Source of the DNA: Neptunomonas phycophila
Lineage (GTDB): Bacteria; Pseudomonadota; Gammaproteobacteria; Pseudomonadales; Balneatricaceae
Direction of reading: 5' to 3'
DNA: 64,000 bases
Assembly: GCF_001922575.1 (NCBI RefSeq)
Contig: NZ_MRCI01000001.1
Location: forward strand, 2,728,001 to 2,792,000
Shown: positions 56,528 to 64,000 of the stretch, in pieces
Layout: each line of letters begins with the position of its first letter
How positions within the stretch are numbered: position 1 is the stretch's first letter
Notes under the pieces: generated by a model
The model's database searches: none
Seen by the model: the letters and a program-made list of their open reading frames with translations, nothing else
Told to the model about the DNA's origin: nothing
Position numbers and translations under genes: made by a program

Positions 56528-57208
56528 TTAACCGAGTATTTTCTCCCAATCAACTTCATTAGCGTCGTTAGCGCCATCTAAATGCAGCGCGCTTTCGATA
56601 TGAGCTAAATGGTGCAACATTAGCTCCACAGCCAATGATTCCTCTCCTTGCTCAATAGCCTTAACAATATTGGCATGGTCGTTTTCAGGACAAGCCGGTG
56701 CTTGAGGAATGTCATATAAAGCAATAATAAGACAAGTTAACGGACACAACTCACTCATCATTTTCTCGATGTACCGGTTGCCACACATGCTAGCCAGCAA
56801 GAGATGAAAATCACCAGACAGCCTGATTATGGCACGGCGGTTATTGGATTTTCGCGCTTCGCTTTCTTGCTCTAAGTGTTTGTGCAGTAACTTAAAATCC
56901 GCTTTTTTTGCATGAACAATCACTCCCCGAACCACCTCTGGTTCAAGCAAGCGACGCGCCGAAAAAACTTCAAGAGCCTCAGGCACTGTAGGGCTTGTAA
57001 TAAAAGCCCCGCGATTAGGGAACAACTGAACTAAACCATTTTCAGCGAGCACCATCAGCGCTTGCCGAATTTTAGTTCTGCTGACCTTAAACGCATCCGA
57101 CATTCGGGATTCAGATAATTTACTACCCGGCGCTAAGCGGTGTTCCATTACAGCGTTGGTAATCAATTCAGCTATTTTATCTACATCAGGTTTATCGACT
57201 TCAGACAT
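56528..57208 (-). CDS. GntR/FadR-family (FCD) transcriptional regulator
   Basis: A 226-residue regulator with an N-terminal winged helix (LSESRMSDAFKVSRTKIRQALMVLAENGLVQLFPNRGAF) and a C-terminal FCD ligand domain with conserved His residues (GDFHLLLA, HHLAHIE). It sits between the two catabolic arms and most likely represses both in the absence of substrate. The CAATATTG sites around it are the likely targets. Confidence 0.92.
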   Translation of the reverse strand: MSEVDKPDVDKIAELITNAVMEHRLAPGSKLSESRMSDAFKVSRTKIRQALMVLAENGLVQLFPNRGAFITSPTVPEALEVFSARRLLEPEVVRGVIVHAKKADFKLLHKHLEQESEARKSNNRRAIIRLSGDFHLLLASMCGNRYIEKMMSELCPLTCLIIALYDIPQAPACPENDHANIVKAIEQGEESLAVELMLHHLAHIESALHLDGANDANEVDWEKILG

Positions 57209-57298
57209 CTGCCCCTGTCTTCCCTATTGAATACAATTGAAAGTTAACTCCTGGAAGTTACTGCGATTATACACAGGAACCTACAACGCGGTATCTAC

Positions 57299-57306
57299 AA
57301 TATTGC
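57299..57306. promoter_or_regulatory. Predicted GntR operator 1 in the gntR-TRAP gap
   Basis: CAATATTG core in a TACAATATTGCG context, 91 bases before gntR, in position to control its own promoter. Confidence 0.5.
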
Positions 57307-57349
57307 GCCCTAACACTGTGCAAAAAACAGATAGAGCGCATTAACTTCG

Positions 57350-57377
57350 TGCGATTGTACGCAATATTGGTCGCACA
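57350..57377. promoter_or_regulatory. Predicted GntR operator 2 with an outer inverted repeat
   Basis: CAATATTG at 57363-57370 inside outer arms GTGCGA (57350-57355) and TCGCAC (57372-57377). Confidence 0.5.
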
Positions 57378-57437
57378 AATACTCTTCACACACACCAATA
57401 GCCACGCAAACTACCGAATTAAAAAGCTTTTAAATTA

Positions 57438-57481
57438 TTGGCACATTTTACGCATAGATAAAATTATTGTTCGCAATATTG
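57438..57481 (+). promoter_or_regulatory. Predicted TRAP operon promoter overlapped by operator 3
   Basis: TTGGCA at 57438-57443 and TAAAAT at 57459-57464 form a plausible, short-spaced (15) sigma-70 promoter. CAATATTG at 57474-57481 would cover the transcription start, 24 bases before the dctP ATG, fitting repression. Confidence 0.45.
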
Positions 57482-57505
57482 TTTTCAATAAAATGGAAGA
57501 GAATT

Positions 57506-58555
57506 ATGAAATCACTTAAAACAATGGCCTCAAGTATCCTAGCGGCTAGCATTGCTCTTAGCGCGACCACTTCAGCCCTCGCCGACAATATGCAATGGAA
57601 AGCATTAGGACAACCATTAGCAACGGGTCCTATTTTACAAAACCAAGAAAAGCCGTTTTTCGAGAACTTTGCGCAGCGCACAGGTCTACCCATTGATGTT
57701 GACTTCAAACCGGTTGACACTACGGGCATTAAAGATACTGAGCAATTACGCATGCTCAAAGCTGGCCTTTTTGATGTTGTCTCTTTACGCGTTTCTCCCA
57801 ACTCCCGTGATGAGCCCGCTTTACTTGGCCTTGATCTCGTGGGGTTAAACCCTGACTACGCCACTGCACGTAAAGTAGCAGATGCCTATGTACCCGTGTT
57901 AGATAAACAGCTTCAAAAGCGCTTTAACACTAAGCTATTAACCGTCTGGCCTTTTGGCCCTCAAATTTTATTCTGTAACGCGCCTATTAAAAGCTTCTCT
58001 GATATCAAAGGACTCAAAGTCCGTGTATACGACCAGAGCCTGGCTAAGTTTGTAGAATCCATGGGAGCGACTCCCGTACCTATTAGCTTTCCCGACGTTC
58101 ATCAGTCTCTTTCAATGGGCGTGATCGACTGCGCAATCACAGGGCCGGCTTCCGCTAACTCCGCAGGCTGGCCAGAAGTGGCTACGCATCAACTCCCTCT
58201 AGGCATGGGCATTGCGTTAAACGGTTATGCCATTTCTCTTAAAGCATGGAACTCTCTAAGCGAAGCACAGCAAGCTAAGATGCAAGCTGCTTTCGACAAG
58301 CTAAGCACGGATATCTGGGCTTACTCTGAATCACTTTACGATGACGCCATCAGCTGTAATTCAGGTGGAGAATGCTCAACGGGTAACAAATTCAACCTAG
58401 TAAATGTTGAACCTACCGCATCAGACTTTGAGTTAGTTAACGATGCTCTTGTAAATATTTCATTACCTGGCTGGGCGGCTATTTGTGATGCATCTAGCGA
58501 TGATTGCTCTGCCAACTGGAAAGCATCGGTTGGTCCAATTATTGGATTAGAGTAA
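57506..58555 (+). CDS. TRAP transporter solute-binding protein (DctP family)
   Basis: A 349-residue periplasmic protein. The signal peptide ends near residue 27 (ALA-D). The conserved Arg that binds carboxylates lies in IKGLKVRVYDQ, and SMGVIDCAITGPASAN is the family hallmark. Four Cys near the C-terminus (CNSGGEC and CDASSDDC) may form disulfides. The ligand is likely a carboxylate or cyclic amide related to the enzymes nearby. The ATG at 57506 has GGAAGAG; the longer frame overlaps the operator. Confidence 0.92.
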   Translation: MKSLKTMASSILAASIALSATTSALADNMQWKALGQPLATGPILQNQEKPFFENFAQRTGLPIDVDFKPVDTTGIKDTEQLRMLKAGLFDVVSLRVSPNSRDEPALLGLDLVGLNPDYATARKVADAYVPVLDKQLQKRFNTKLLTVWPFGPQILFCNAPIKSFSDIKGLKVRVYDQSLAKFVESMGATPVPISFPDVHQSLSMGVIDCAITGPASANSAGWPEVATHQLPLGMGIALNGYAISLKAWNSLSEAQQAKMQAAFDKLSTDIWAYSESLYDDAISCNSGGECSTGNKFNLVNVEPTASDFELVNDALVNISLPGWAAICDASSDDCSANWKASVGPIIGLE

Positions 58556-58579
58556 CCCTAAGGCCCCGGAGGATTTTTT

Positions 58580-59173
58580 ATGCAAAACCGTATCGAGACT
58601 TTATTAGCTACGACCTTCGGGGTCATGTTTCTTGGTTTATCCTTATTTATTACTGTTGAAGTATTATTAAGAAAGCTATTTGGCATATCGCTTGATGGCT
58701 CCTACGAGCTGGGCGGCTATGCACTCGCCATCGGCTCCACACTCAGCTTTACGCTGGCTTTATTTGGCCGCAGTCATATTCGTATAGACATTATTCACGA
58801 GCGCCTTCCAGCCATAGCAAAAGCTGTGCTTAACACATTATCGGCCATTCTCTTGGCAAGCTTTGCAGCCTTAATGGGTTATTTAGCATGGAGCGTTATT
58901 GCCGATACTCTCGACTACCATGCGGTGTCACAAACACCGTGGGCAACCCCGCTTATTTACCCTCAAAGCCTATGGTATGCCGGACAAGCTATATTCATGA
59001 TCGCGGCAATATACCTAGCGTTAAAAGCTTGCTGGTTACTATTAAAAGGACGCACGAGCGAACTCAACGAGATGTACCAACCTAAAAGCATCAAACAAGA
59101 GCTTGAAGAAGAACTTGATAGCCTAAAAGTACGCACAGCGACACCCAACACTACACCGCAGGAGCATAACTAA
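58580..59173 (+). CDS. TRAP transporter small permease (DctQ family)
   Basis: A 197-residue inner-membrane protein with four predicted helices. The hallmark block is SYELGGYALAIGSTLSFTLALFGRSHIRID. The last 35 residues form a charged tail (KQELEEELDSLK). Its stop overlaps the large permease start. Confidence 0.92.
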   Translation: MQNRIETLLATTFGVMFLGLSLFITVEVLLRKLFGISLDGSYELGGYALAIGSTLSFTLALFGRSHIRIDIIHERLPAIAKAVLNTLSAILLASFAALMGYLAWSVIADTLDYHAVSQTPWATPLIYPQSLWYAGQAIFMIAAIYLALKACWLLLKGRTSELNEMYQPKSIKQELEEELDSLKVRTATPNTTPQEHN

Positions 59174-60477
59174 TGGCCGTTGAATACGTAATCACCGCTT
59201 TTGCTGCCATGCTTATCATGATGATAGTGGGCCTTCCAATTGCTGTGGCCATGGCCGCGGTTGGCATTATTGGCGGAGTTGCTGTGTATGGCGCTCCTTT
59301 TATGAATTCCATCTCACCCGTTATTTGGGGTGTGCAAAACAACTCACTCCTCACTTCTATCCCACTCTTTGTTTTATTAGGCGAGCTGCTGCTAAGAGCC
59401 GGTATAGCCGACGGCATGTACAAATCACTCTCTGTCTGGCTAGGCCGACTTCCCGGTGGGCTATTGCATTCCAATATAGGCACCTGCGCACTGTTTGCTG
59501 CCACATCAGGCTCTTCAGTAGCCACTGCAGCTACCGTCGGCACAGTCGCTTTACCGTCTCTCAATGAGCGTAACTATAAAATGAGCAAATCGTTAGGCTC
59601 ATTAGCCGCCGGTGGCGCGCTCGGTATACTAATCCCACCTAGCGTTAACCTAATTATATATGGCTCATTAACTAACACATCGATAGGTCAACTATTTGTC
59701 GGCGGTGTCGTCCCTGGCATCCTGTTGACTCTACTGTTTATGGCGTTCATTGCCGCGAGTAGCATTTTTGATAAAACCGACGTAAAGCACGAAACCAAAG
59801 CCAGCTGGGCTGAGCGCTGGAAAAGCTCAGTCGATCTCATTCCGCCACTCGTTATTTTTCTGATTGTGATGGGCAGTATTTATTCTGGATTAGCGACAGC
59901 TACTGAATCAGCAGCCTTAGGAGTGGTCGCTGCCTTATTCTTTACAGCATTAAAGAAACGATGCACTTGGTCAATTTTACAAGCGTGCTTTATCCAAACA
60001 GCGCGCGTTTCTGGGATGATTTTATTAATTATTACTGCCGCTTTTATTCTTAACCTCACCATTAGCTTAACCGGGGTCGCTGAAGCAATGTCCGCCTGGG
60101 TTACCTCTCTGGGCTTGTCCACTGTTGGCTTCCTATTAGCACTCGTCGTTTTCTATCTCATTTTAGGGATGTTTATGGATGTACTTTCAATGCAAGTTGC
60201 GACTATCCCTATCACCTACCCTATGTCGCAAGCTCTAGGTATTGACCCTGTCTGGTTTGGTATTTTTGTCGTCATGATGTGCGAACTCGGTTTAATAACA
60301 CCACCCGTTGGTATGAATTTGTTTGTTGTACAAGGCATTCGTCCTGACAACGGTAGCATCTCCGATGTTATGAAAGGCGCGGTTCCGTTTGTTGCTCTCA
60401 TGCTTGTCTTTACGCTAGCGCTCATTGCTATTCCTCAAATAGTGACTTGGCTACCCAACCTCATGAAGCCTGCATAA
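59173..60477 (+). CDS. TRAP transporter large permease (DctM family)
   Basis: A 434-residue, roughly 12-helix membrane protein. It has the GLPIAVAMAAVGIIGG opening, the ATSGSSVATAATVGTVALP Na+-coupling region, and PPVGMNLFVVQG near the C-terminus. It drives sodium-coupled uptake with DctP and DctQ. Confidence 0.94.
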   Translation: MAVEYVITAFAAMLIMMIVGLPIAVAMAAVGIIGGVAVYGAPFMNSISPVIWGVQNNSLLTSIPLFVLLGELLLRAGIADGMYKSLSVWLGRLPGGLLHSNIGTCALFAATSGSSVATAATVGTVALPSLNERNYKMSKSLGSLAAGGALGILIPPSVNLIIYGSLTNTSIGQLFVGGVVPGILLTLLFMAFIAASSIFDKTDVKHETKASWAERWKSSVDLIPPLVIFLIVMGSIYSGLATATESAALGVVAALFFTALKKRCTWSILQACFIQTARVSGMILLIITAAFILNLTISLTGVAEAMSAWVTSLGLSTVGFLLALVVFYLILGMFMDVLSMQVATIPITYPMSQALGIDPVWFGIFVVMMCELGLITPPVGMNLFVVQGIRPDNGSISDVMKGAVPFVALMLVFTLALIAIPQIVTWLPNLMKPA

Positions 60478-60488
60478 GGAAAAATGCG

Positions 60489-61934
60489 ATGCAACCATTA
60501 TGGCAATTATCAGCAACCGCGCTCGTTGCAGGCTTCAAGGAACAGCGCTGGACGCCGGTTGATGCGCTTTTATCCGTCAAACAGCGACTGGCAGCTATCA
60601 ACCCTCTGATCAACGCTATCGTCACACTAGCCCCTGATGCAGAAGCCGCTGCCCAAGCGTCAACACAACGCTACATTGACGCAAAGCCCTTAAGCGAGAT
60701 TGATGGCGTTCCCATTAGCGTTAAAGATAATTTACTCTTAAAAGGCAGTACTTCTACTTGGGGAACACCTGCGCTGAAACACTACATCCCAGATCATGAG
60801 GAGCTGCCAGTGGCACGGTTACGACAAGCCGGAGCCATTTTGTTTGCTAAAACAAATGTGCCGGAATTCACATTGGAAGGTTATACCGGCAACCCCATTT
60901 ACGGCGTTACACGCAACCCATGGGACTTATCCACAACCCCCGGCGGCTCAAGCGGCGGCGCAGCGGCATCCATTGCGGCAGGGATAGGTCCGATCGCATT
61001 ATGCACCGATGGCGGAGGGTCAATCCGGCGTCCTGCCGCTCATTGCGGCCTAGTAGGGCTTAAGCCGTCTATAGGTACTATTGCTCGCGGCAACGGATTT
61101 CCATCATTACTATTAGACATGGAAGTTGTCGGCCCCATTACTCGAACAATAGATGATGCCGAGCTGGCATTAAAGATATTGTCTGGGCCAGATGCTCGCG
61201 ACCGCTTATCACTTGCCACTCCTCGCCCATCTCTTATTCCGGTGAAATCCATTTTGTGCGTCACCGCTATGGATAATGCGCCTGTGGATAAAAATATATG
61301 TATGCAAGTTGAACAGGCTGCTAACACTCTAGAAGAACAAGGGCTTATCATTGAGTACGGCACCTTACCTATTGACCTTACAGCGCTCAACGCGGTGTGG
61401 AGCCAAATAGGACAACAAGGCATGGCCTTTTTAGCCCAAAAGAATCCCGTGTGGGTTTCTCAAGCGTCTCCTCCCTATCAAGAAATGGCGACAAGCGGTG
61501 CATTTCTTAGTTCTACAACCCTGTGGAACGGCCTCAATGAAATTGCGCAACTACGCAATCAAATTGACCAACTTTTTGAGCAATATGATGCCATTTTAAT
61601 GCCCTCTATTGCGGCGCTTGCTTGGAAAGCCGAAGAGCGCTTTCCCAATACAATAGATAATGAGGCCGTCGGCCCCCGAGGCCACGCCATCTTTACGGGC
61701 TGGGTCAATGCTTGCGGCTGCCCTGCTCTCAACGTGCCAACACAACCAGCCAATAATGGGCAAGCTATCGGGATGCAACTCATTGGCTCAATGGGAAGCG
61801 AGCTATCACTATTAGCCATTGGCCGCACACTTGAAAAACACATAAACTGGCAAGAACGACTTTTAGGTTTATGGACAGCGCAAAACGATGAAAACACTCA
61901 ACAGCCCAACGCATCAGCAGCGAGTAATTTATGA
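60489..61934 (+). CDS. Amidase signature-family hydrolase
   Basis: A 481-residue enzyme with the Ser-cisSer-Lys triad: K79 (ISVKDNL), S154/S155 in [11 protein letters not shown] and the nucleophile S178 in DGGGSIRRP. The substrate is an amide or carbamoyl compound; by context it could act on the product of the hydantoinase, but typical carbamoylases belong to other families. AAGGA ribosome site before the ATG at 60489. Fourth gene of the TRAP arm, 11 bases after dctM. Confidence 0.9.
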   Translation: MQPLWQLSATALVAGFKEQRWTPVDALLSVKQRLAAINPLINAIVTLAPDAEAAAQASTQRYIDAKPLSEIDGVPISVKDNLLLKGSTSTWGTPALKHYIPDHEELPVARLRQAGAILFAKTNVPEFTLEGYTGNPIYGVTRNPWDLSTTPGGSSGGAAASIAAGIGPIALCTDGGGSIRRPAAHCGLVGLKPSIGTIARGNGFPSLLLDMEVVGPITRTIDDAELALKILSGPDARDRLSLATPRPSLIPVKSILCVTAMDNAPVDKNICMQVEQAANTLEEQGLIIEYGTLPIDLTALNAVWSQIGQQGMAFLAQKNPVWVSQASPPYQEMATSGAFLSSTTLWNGLNEIAQLRNQIDQLFEQYDAILMPSIAALAWKAEERFPNTIDNEAVGPRGHAIFTGWVNACGCPALNVPTQPANNGQAIGMQLIGSMGSELSLLAIGRTLEKHINWQERLLGLWTAQNDENTQQPNASAASNL

Positions 61935-62319
61935 GCCTATAAAATGCTACTTACTTGGCAAACCAGAAGCCTTAGAAACCTACCCATTTGATAACAAGAC
62001 AGCTGTCTTTAAAGTTCAGGACAAGATGTTCGCTTTACTGTCGTTTCGCGAAGGTGAGTACCAGATAAACCTTAAGTGCGCCCCTCAAGAGGCCATTATG
62101 CTTCGTGATGTGTTTGATGCCGTCAAGCCGGGTTATCACATGAACAAGGTGCACTGGAACACCGTTGTTCTCGATGGCTCGCTGCCTCAAGGGGAGATTC
62201 AACGCATGATCGACCTCTCTTATTCTTTAGTCGTGAAAGGACTAAAAAAGAGCATAAGGCAGGGTTTAGAGGCCAGATATGGTAGCGCCGTTATTTACAA
62301 CTTGCTCGAGCCAAAGTAA
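61888..62319 (+). CDS. MmcQ/YjbR family protein
   Basis: A 143-residue protein with the cyanobacterial/YjbR double-stranded-DNA-binding-like fold: YLLGKPEALETYPF, MFALLSF, INLKCAP and HWNTVVLDGSLPQGEI. The fold resembles type III secretion chaperones and the role is unresolved. Its start lies 47 bases inside the amidase gene in another frame; no later in-frame ATG exists. It may be cotranscribed with the TRAP/amidase arm or have its own promoter. Confidence 0.85.
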   Translation: MKTLNSPTHQQRVIYEPIKCYLLGKPEALETYPFDNKTAVFKVQDKMFALLSFREGEYQINLKCAPQEAIMLRDVFDAVKPGYHMNKVHWNTVVLDGSLPQGEIQRMIDLSYSLVVKGLKKSIRQGLEARYGSAVIYNLLEPK

Positions 62320-62344
62320 TGTTACGGCAAACAACAGTAACATT
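62318..62344. repeat. Small inverted repeat at the end of the MmcQ/YjbR gene
   Basis: AATGTTAC and GTAACATT with an 11-base loop, overlapping the stop codon. No T run follows. Possibly a weak terminator. Confidence 0.35.
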
Positions 62345-62402
62345 CACAGCGTCTCTTTAACGGATTAAATACGAGGACGCGCTGTACCTCCCCGAGGATG
62401 AT

Positions 62403-62708
62403 ATGGATATCACATTAATCGCGCTTTTCATGGTGCTAGGACTTTTACTCAACAGTACCGCTTTGTGGATTGCTGCAAAAATAGTAAAAGCAGAATTTAC
62501 TTTTCAACAGGCGGTTATCGCGTCAGCCGCCACAACGGCAGTGAGTCTAATTCCTGGGGTTGGCTGGATTCTGTCGTTTGCTGTTCTCTTTTTTATCATC
62601 AAGCAATTTTCAGACGTTAACATTTGGCCTGACGCTATTTTGATGGTGTTAATCAGCCGTATTATAACGTTAGTCATTACATTGGGCTTATTTGGGGCAC
62701 CTATTTGA
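62403..62708 (+). CDS. Small inner-membrane protein of unknown function
   Basis: A 101-residue protein with three predicted helices (about 3-25, 38-66 and 76-98). Few charged residues, and a PGVGW turn before the middle helix. GAGG ribosome site six bases before the ATG. No family recognised. It is convergent with the response regulator gene. Confidence 0.75.
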   Translation: MDITLIALFMVLGLLLNSTALWIAAKIVKAEFTFQQAVIASAATTAVSLIPGVGWILSFAVLFFIIKQFSDVNIWPDAILMVLISRIITLVITLGLFGAPI

Positions 62709-62721
62709 GCCCGAGGTAAAC

Positions 62722-63357
62722 TCACCCGCCTACTTTAACAACACCCGACTCGATTGCTAAATGCACCAGCTCTGCCGTTGAGCCAATACCCAACTTACTT
62801 TTTAAATTAGCCGTGTAGTTAGAAACGGTTTTATTACTTATGCACAGCCTTTCTGCAATCGTACTAACCTTAAGGCCCCTCGCCAGCATCAAAAACACTT
62901 CAAACTCTCGCTGAGTCATATCTTGAAACGGATGAGCTGCCTGCTCTGAACGAAAGGTCATCAACTTCATCGCTAGCTCATGCTCTACATACATATGCCC
63001 TTGCCCTACACGCTTAACCGCCTCTATCAACAAGTCAGGTGGGCTATTTTTAGTGACATACCCTAGCGCCCCCACATCCAAAGCCTGCTTAACCAGCGCG
63101 GTTTCACTATACATACTAAACATTAAAATACGCGTTTGAGGCGAACGCTGTAAAATACGTCTAACGGCCTCAATACCGCTGATACCTGGCAAGTTAATAT
63201 CCATTATAACAAGCTCTGGCTGGTGCTCAGAACAAAGCTTACATGCCTGCTCGCCATTACCCGCCTCCCACACTTGAGTGGGCTTTACCATGGCCGACAG
63301 CAATGCCACCGTCCCTTGACGCACAACAGCATGATCATCGGCAATCAGTATATTCAT
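62722..63357 (-). CDS. NarL/FixJ-family response regulator
   Basis: A 211-residue regulator. The receiver has the acidic pair ADDHA, phospho-acceptor Asp in LVIMDINLPG and Lys in VTKNSP. A LuxR-type helix-turn-helix follows (TQREFEVFLMLARGLKVSTIAERLCISNKTVSNYTANLKSKLG). It overlaps its partner kinase by four bases. The target genes are not evident. UhpA-like in layout. Confidence 0.93.
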   Translation of the reverse strand: MNILIADDHAVVRQGTVALLSAMVKPTQVWEAGNGEQACKLCSEHQPELVIMDINLPGISGIEAVRRILQRSPQTRILMFSMYSETALVKQALDVGALGYVTKNSPPDLLIEAVKRVGQGHMYVEHELAMKLMTFRSEQAAHPFQDMTQREFEVFLMLARGLKVSTIAERLCISNKTVSNYTANLKSKLGIGSTAELVHLAIESGVVKVGG

Positions 63358-64000
63358 TTACTCACTCCTACGGGATGCGCTTCTAATAAAGGCACAGTAA
63401 CCGCCAACCACACACCTTGCGAAGGCCGGTTGGCATACTCAAAAAAACCTCCCAAAGCCGCCGCTCTTTCCTTCATCGAACGCAGACCCAACCCTTTTTT
63501 TAAGATAGGGGGCAACCCTTTGCCATTGTCCCCCACCCACGCTGTGATCTCATCACCCGCTATACATAGCCTGATATCAACTTGCGTGGCATCAGCATGG
63601 CGCGCAACGTTATTTAGCGCCTCCTGCATGAAGCGAAATAAATGACTATTTTGCTCATCAGACAGCACCGGAAACTCGTTAGGGATACTGACATAACAAT
63701 GAATACCATGTTGCTGCTGCCAAGTTTCAGCCAAGATGTTCACGGCATCAGGCAAGGCGAGCTGGTCTAAAATCACCGGATGCAAATCCTGCACTAGGCG
63801 CCTAAAGCTCTCATGCATCGCACTGCAATTGGCCATTATTTGATCAGCCGTGGCTTTGACAAGATCAACATTGTGCTCTGTTTGACTGATTAAATATGCC
63901 TGTGCTTTGATGCCTGTTGCATACTGGCCAAGATCATCATGCAATTCACGTGCGAGCGTCGCACGCTCCTTTTCTTGAAGCGTCATTAACTCCCGCGTAA
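63354..64000 (-). CDS. Sensor histidine kinase (HisKA_3 type), 5' end cut by window edge
   Basis: The kinase core is visible: the phospho-accepting His in LARELHDDLGQ, N-box QEALNNVARHADA and G-box GDNGKGLPP and GLGLRSMKERA. An internal ATG at 63986 is not the true start: the frame stays open to base 64000, and the residues before it (TREL) continue the HisKA_3 helix. The sensor region lies outside the window, so the signal cannot be guessed. Confidence 0.9.
   Translation of the reverse strand, partial: TRELMTLQEKERATLARELHDDLGQYATGIKAQAYLISQTEHNVDLVKATADQIMANCSAMHESFRRLVQDLHPVILDQLALPDAVNILAETWQQQHGIHCYVSIPNEFPVLSDEQNSHLFRFMQEALNNVARHADATQVDIRLCIAGDEITAWVGDNGKGLPPILKKGLGLRSMKERAAALGGFFEYANRPSQGVWLAVTVPLLEAHPVGVSK

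Noticed and set aside
61040..61423. Long minus-strand frame inside the amidase gene
   Set aside because: Shadow of the coding strand, no ribosome site and Cys/Ser-rich composition; the amidase frame explains the region.
53317..61934. Nicotinate (maleamate) catabolic cluster
   Set aside because: The isomerase-fold protein lacks the first Cys of maleate isomerase and no hydroxylase or dioxygenase genes are present; a hydantoinase is not part of that route.

Overview
The window looks like chromosomal DNA of a marine, heterotrophic gammaproteobacterium, most likely Oceanospirillales or Pseudomonadales. The reasons are inference from gene content and order: oxyR next to recG, hemB next to ppk1, asmA-mutY-yggX followed by tRNA-Phe, ycjX-ycjF, and a quinoprotein alcohol oxidation block in the order recalled for the Pseudomonas putida ped cluster. 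No transposase, integrase, phage gene or CRISPR array was seen. Genes are dense, with many 1-8 bp start/stop overlaps and well-formed hairpin terminators.

Layout. 1-5.7 kb: a truncated nuclease/phosphatase-fold gene, DUF501, recG, oxyR and a divergent NAD-binding epimerase-like gene. 5.7-8.8 kb: a basic amino acid ABC importer (ATPase, binding protein, two permeases). 9.1-12.4 kb: ppk1 and hemB. 12.6-16.8 kb: an RND efflux pump with its adaptor. 16.9-18.9 kb: hisB-hisH-hisF, with no hisA between them. 19.2-22.9 kb: asmA-like gene, mutY, yggX, tRNA-Phe. 22.9-24.3 kb: a soluble two-PAS chemoreceptor-like protein resembling BdlA. 24.5-30.4 kb: an ECF11-type sigma factor with its ChrR zinc anti-sigma factor, facing a membrane-lipid operon (FAD oxidoreductase, DUF1365, CFA-synthase-like methyltransferase, DUF3833 lipoprotein, NTF2-like protein). 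The two sides face each other across two promoter-like sites of identical geometry. 30.5-37 kb: ycjX-ycjF, a diguanylate cyclase carrying three periplasmic-binding domains, and a DUF3750 lipoprotein.

37-47.2 kb is a periplasmic alcohol oxidation island: aldehyde dehydrogenase, a quinoprotein alcohol dehydrogenase with the lanthanide-type metal site (PedH-like), a metallo-beta-lactamase-fold protein, a SoxYZ-like carrier, a periplasmic binding protein, cytochrome c (PedF-like), and a divergent quinoprotein with the calcium-type site (ExaA/PedE-like). A secreted pentapeptide-repeat protein follows. The two dehydrogenases differ at the residue that separates lanthanide from calcium enzymes, so the locus predicts a metal-dependent choice of enzyme. 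47.3-53.3 kb: pgm, then a TonB-dependent receptor with a two-component system, both preceded by Fur-box-like sequences.

53.3-61.9 kb is a catabolic island: a fumarylacetoacetase/hydratase-family enzyme, a dihydropyrimidinase/hydantoinase, and a maleate-isomerase/arylmalonate-decarboxylase-fold enzyme with only one of the two family cysteines. On the other side of a GntR/FCD regulator are a TRAP transporter and an amidase. Four copies of CAATATTG lie in the control regions of both arms and are a likely operator family. The window ends with a MmcQ/YjbR protein, a small membrane protein, and a NarL-type response regulator with its kinase cut by the right edge.
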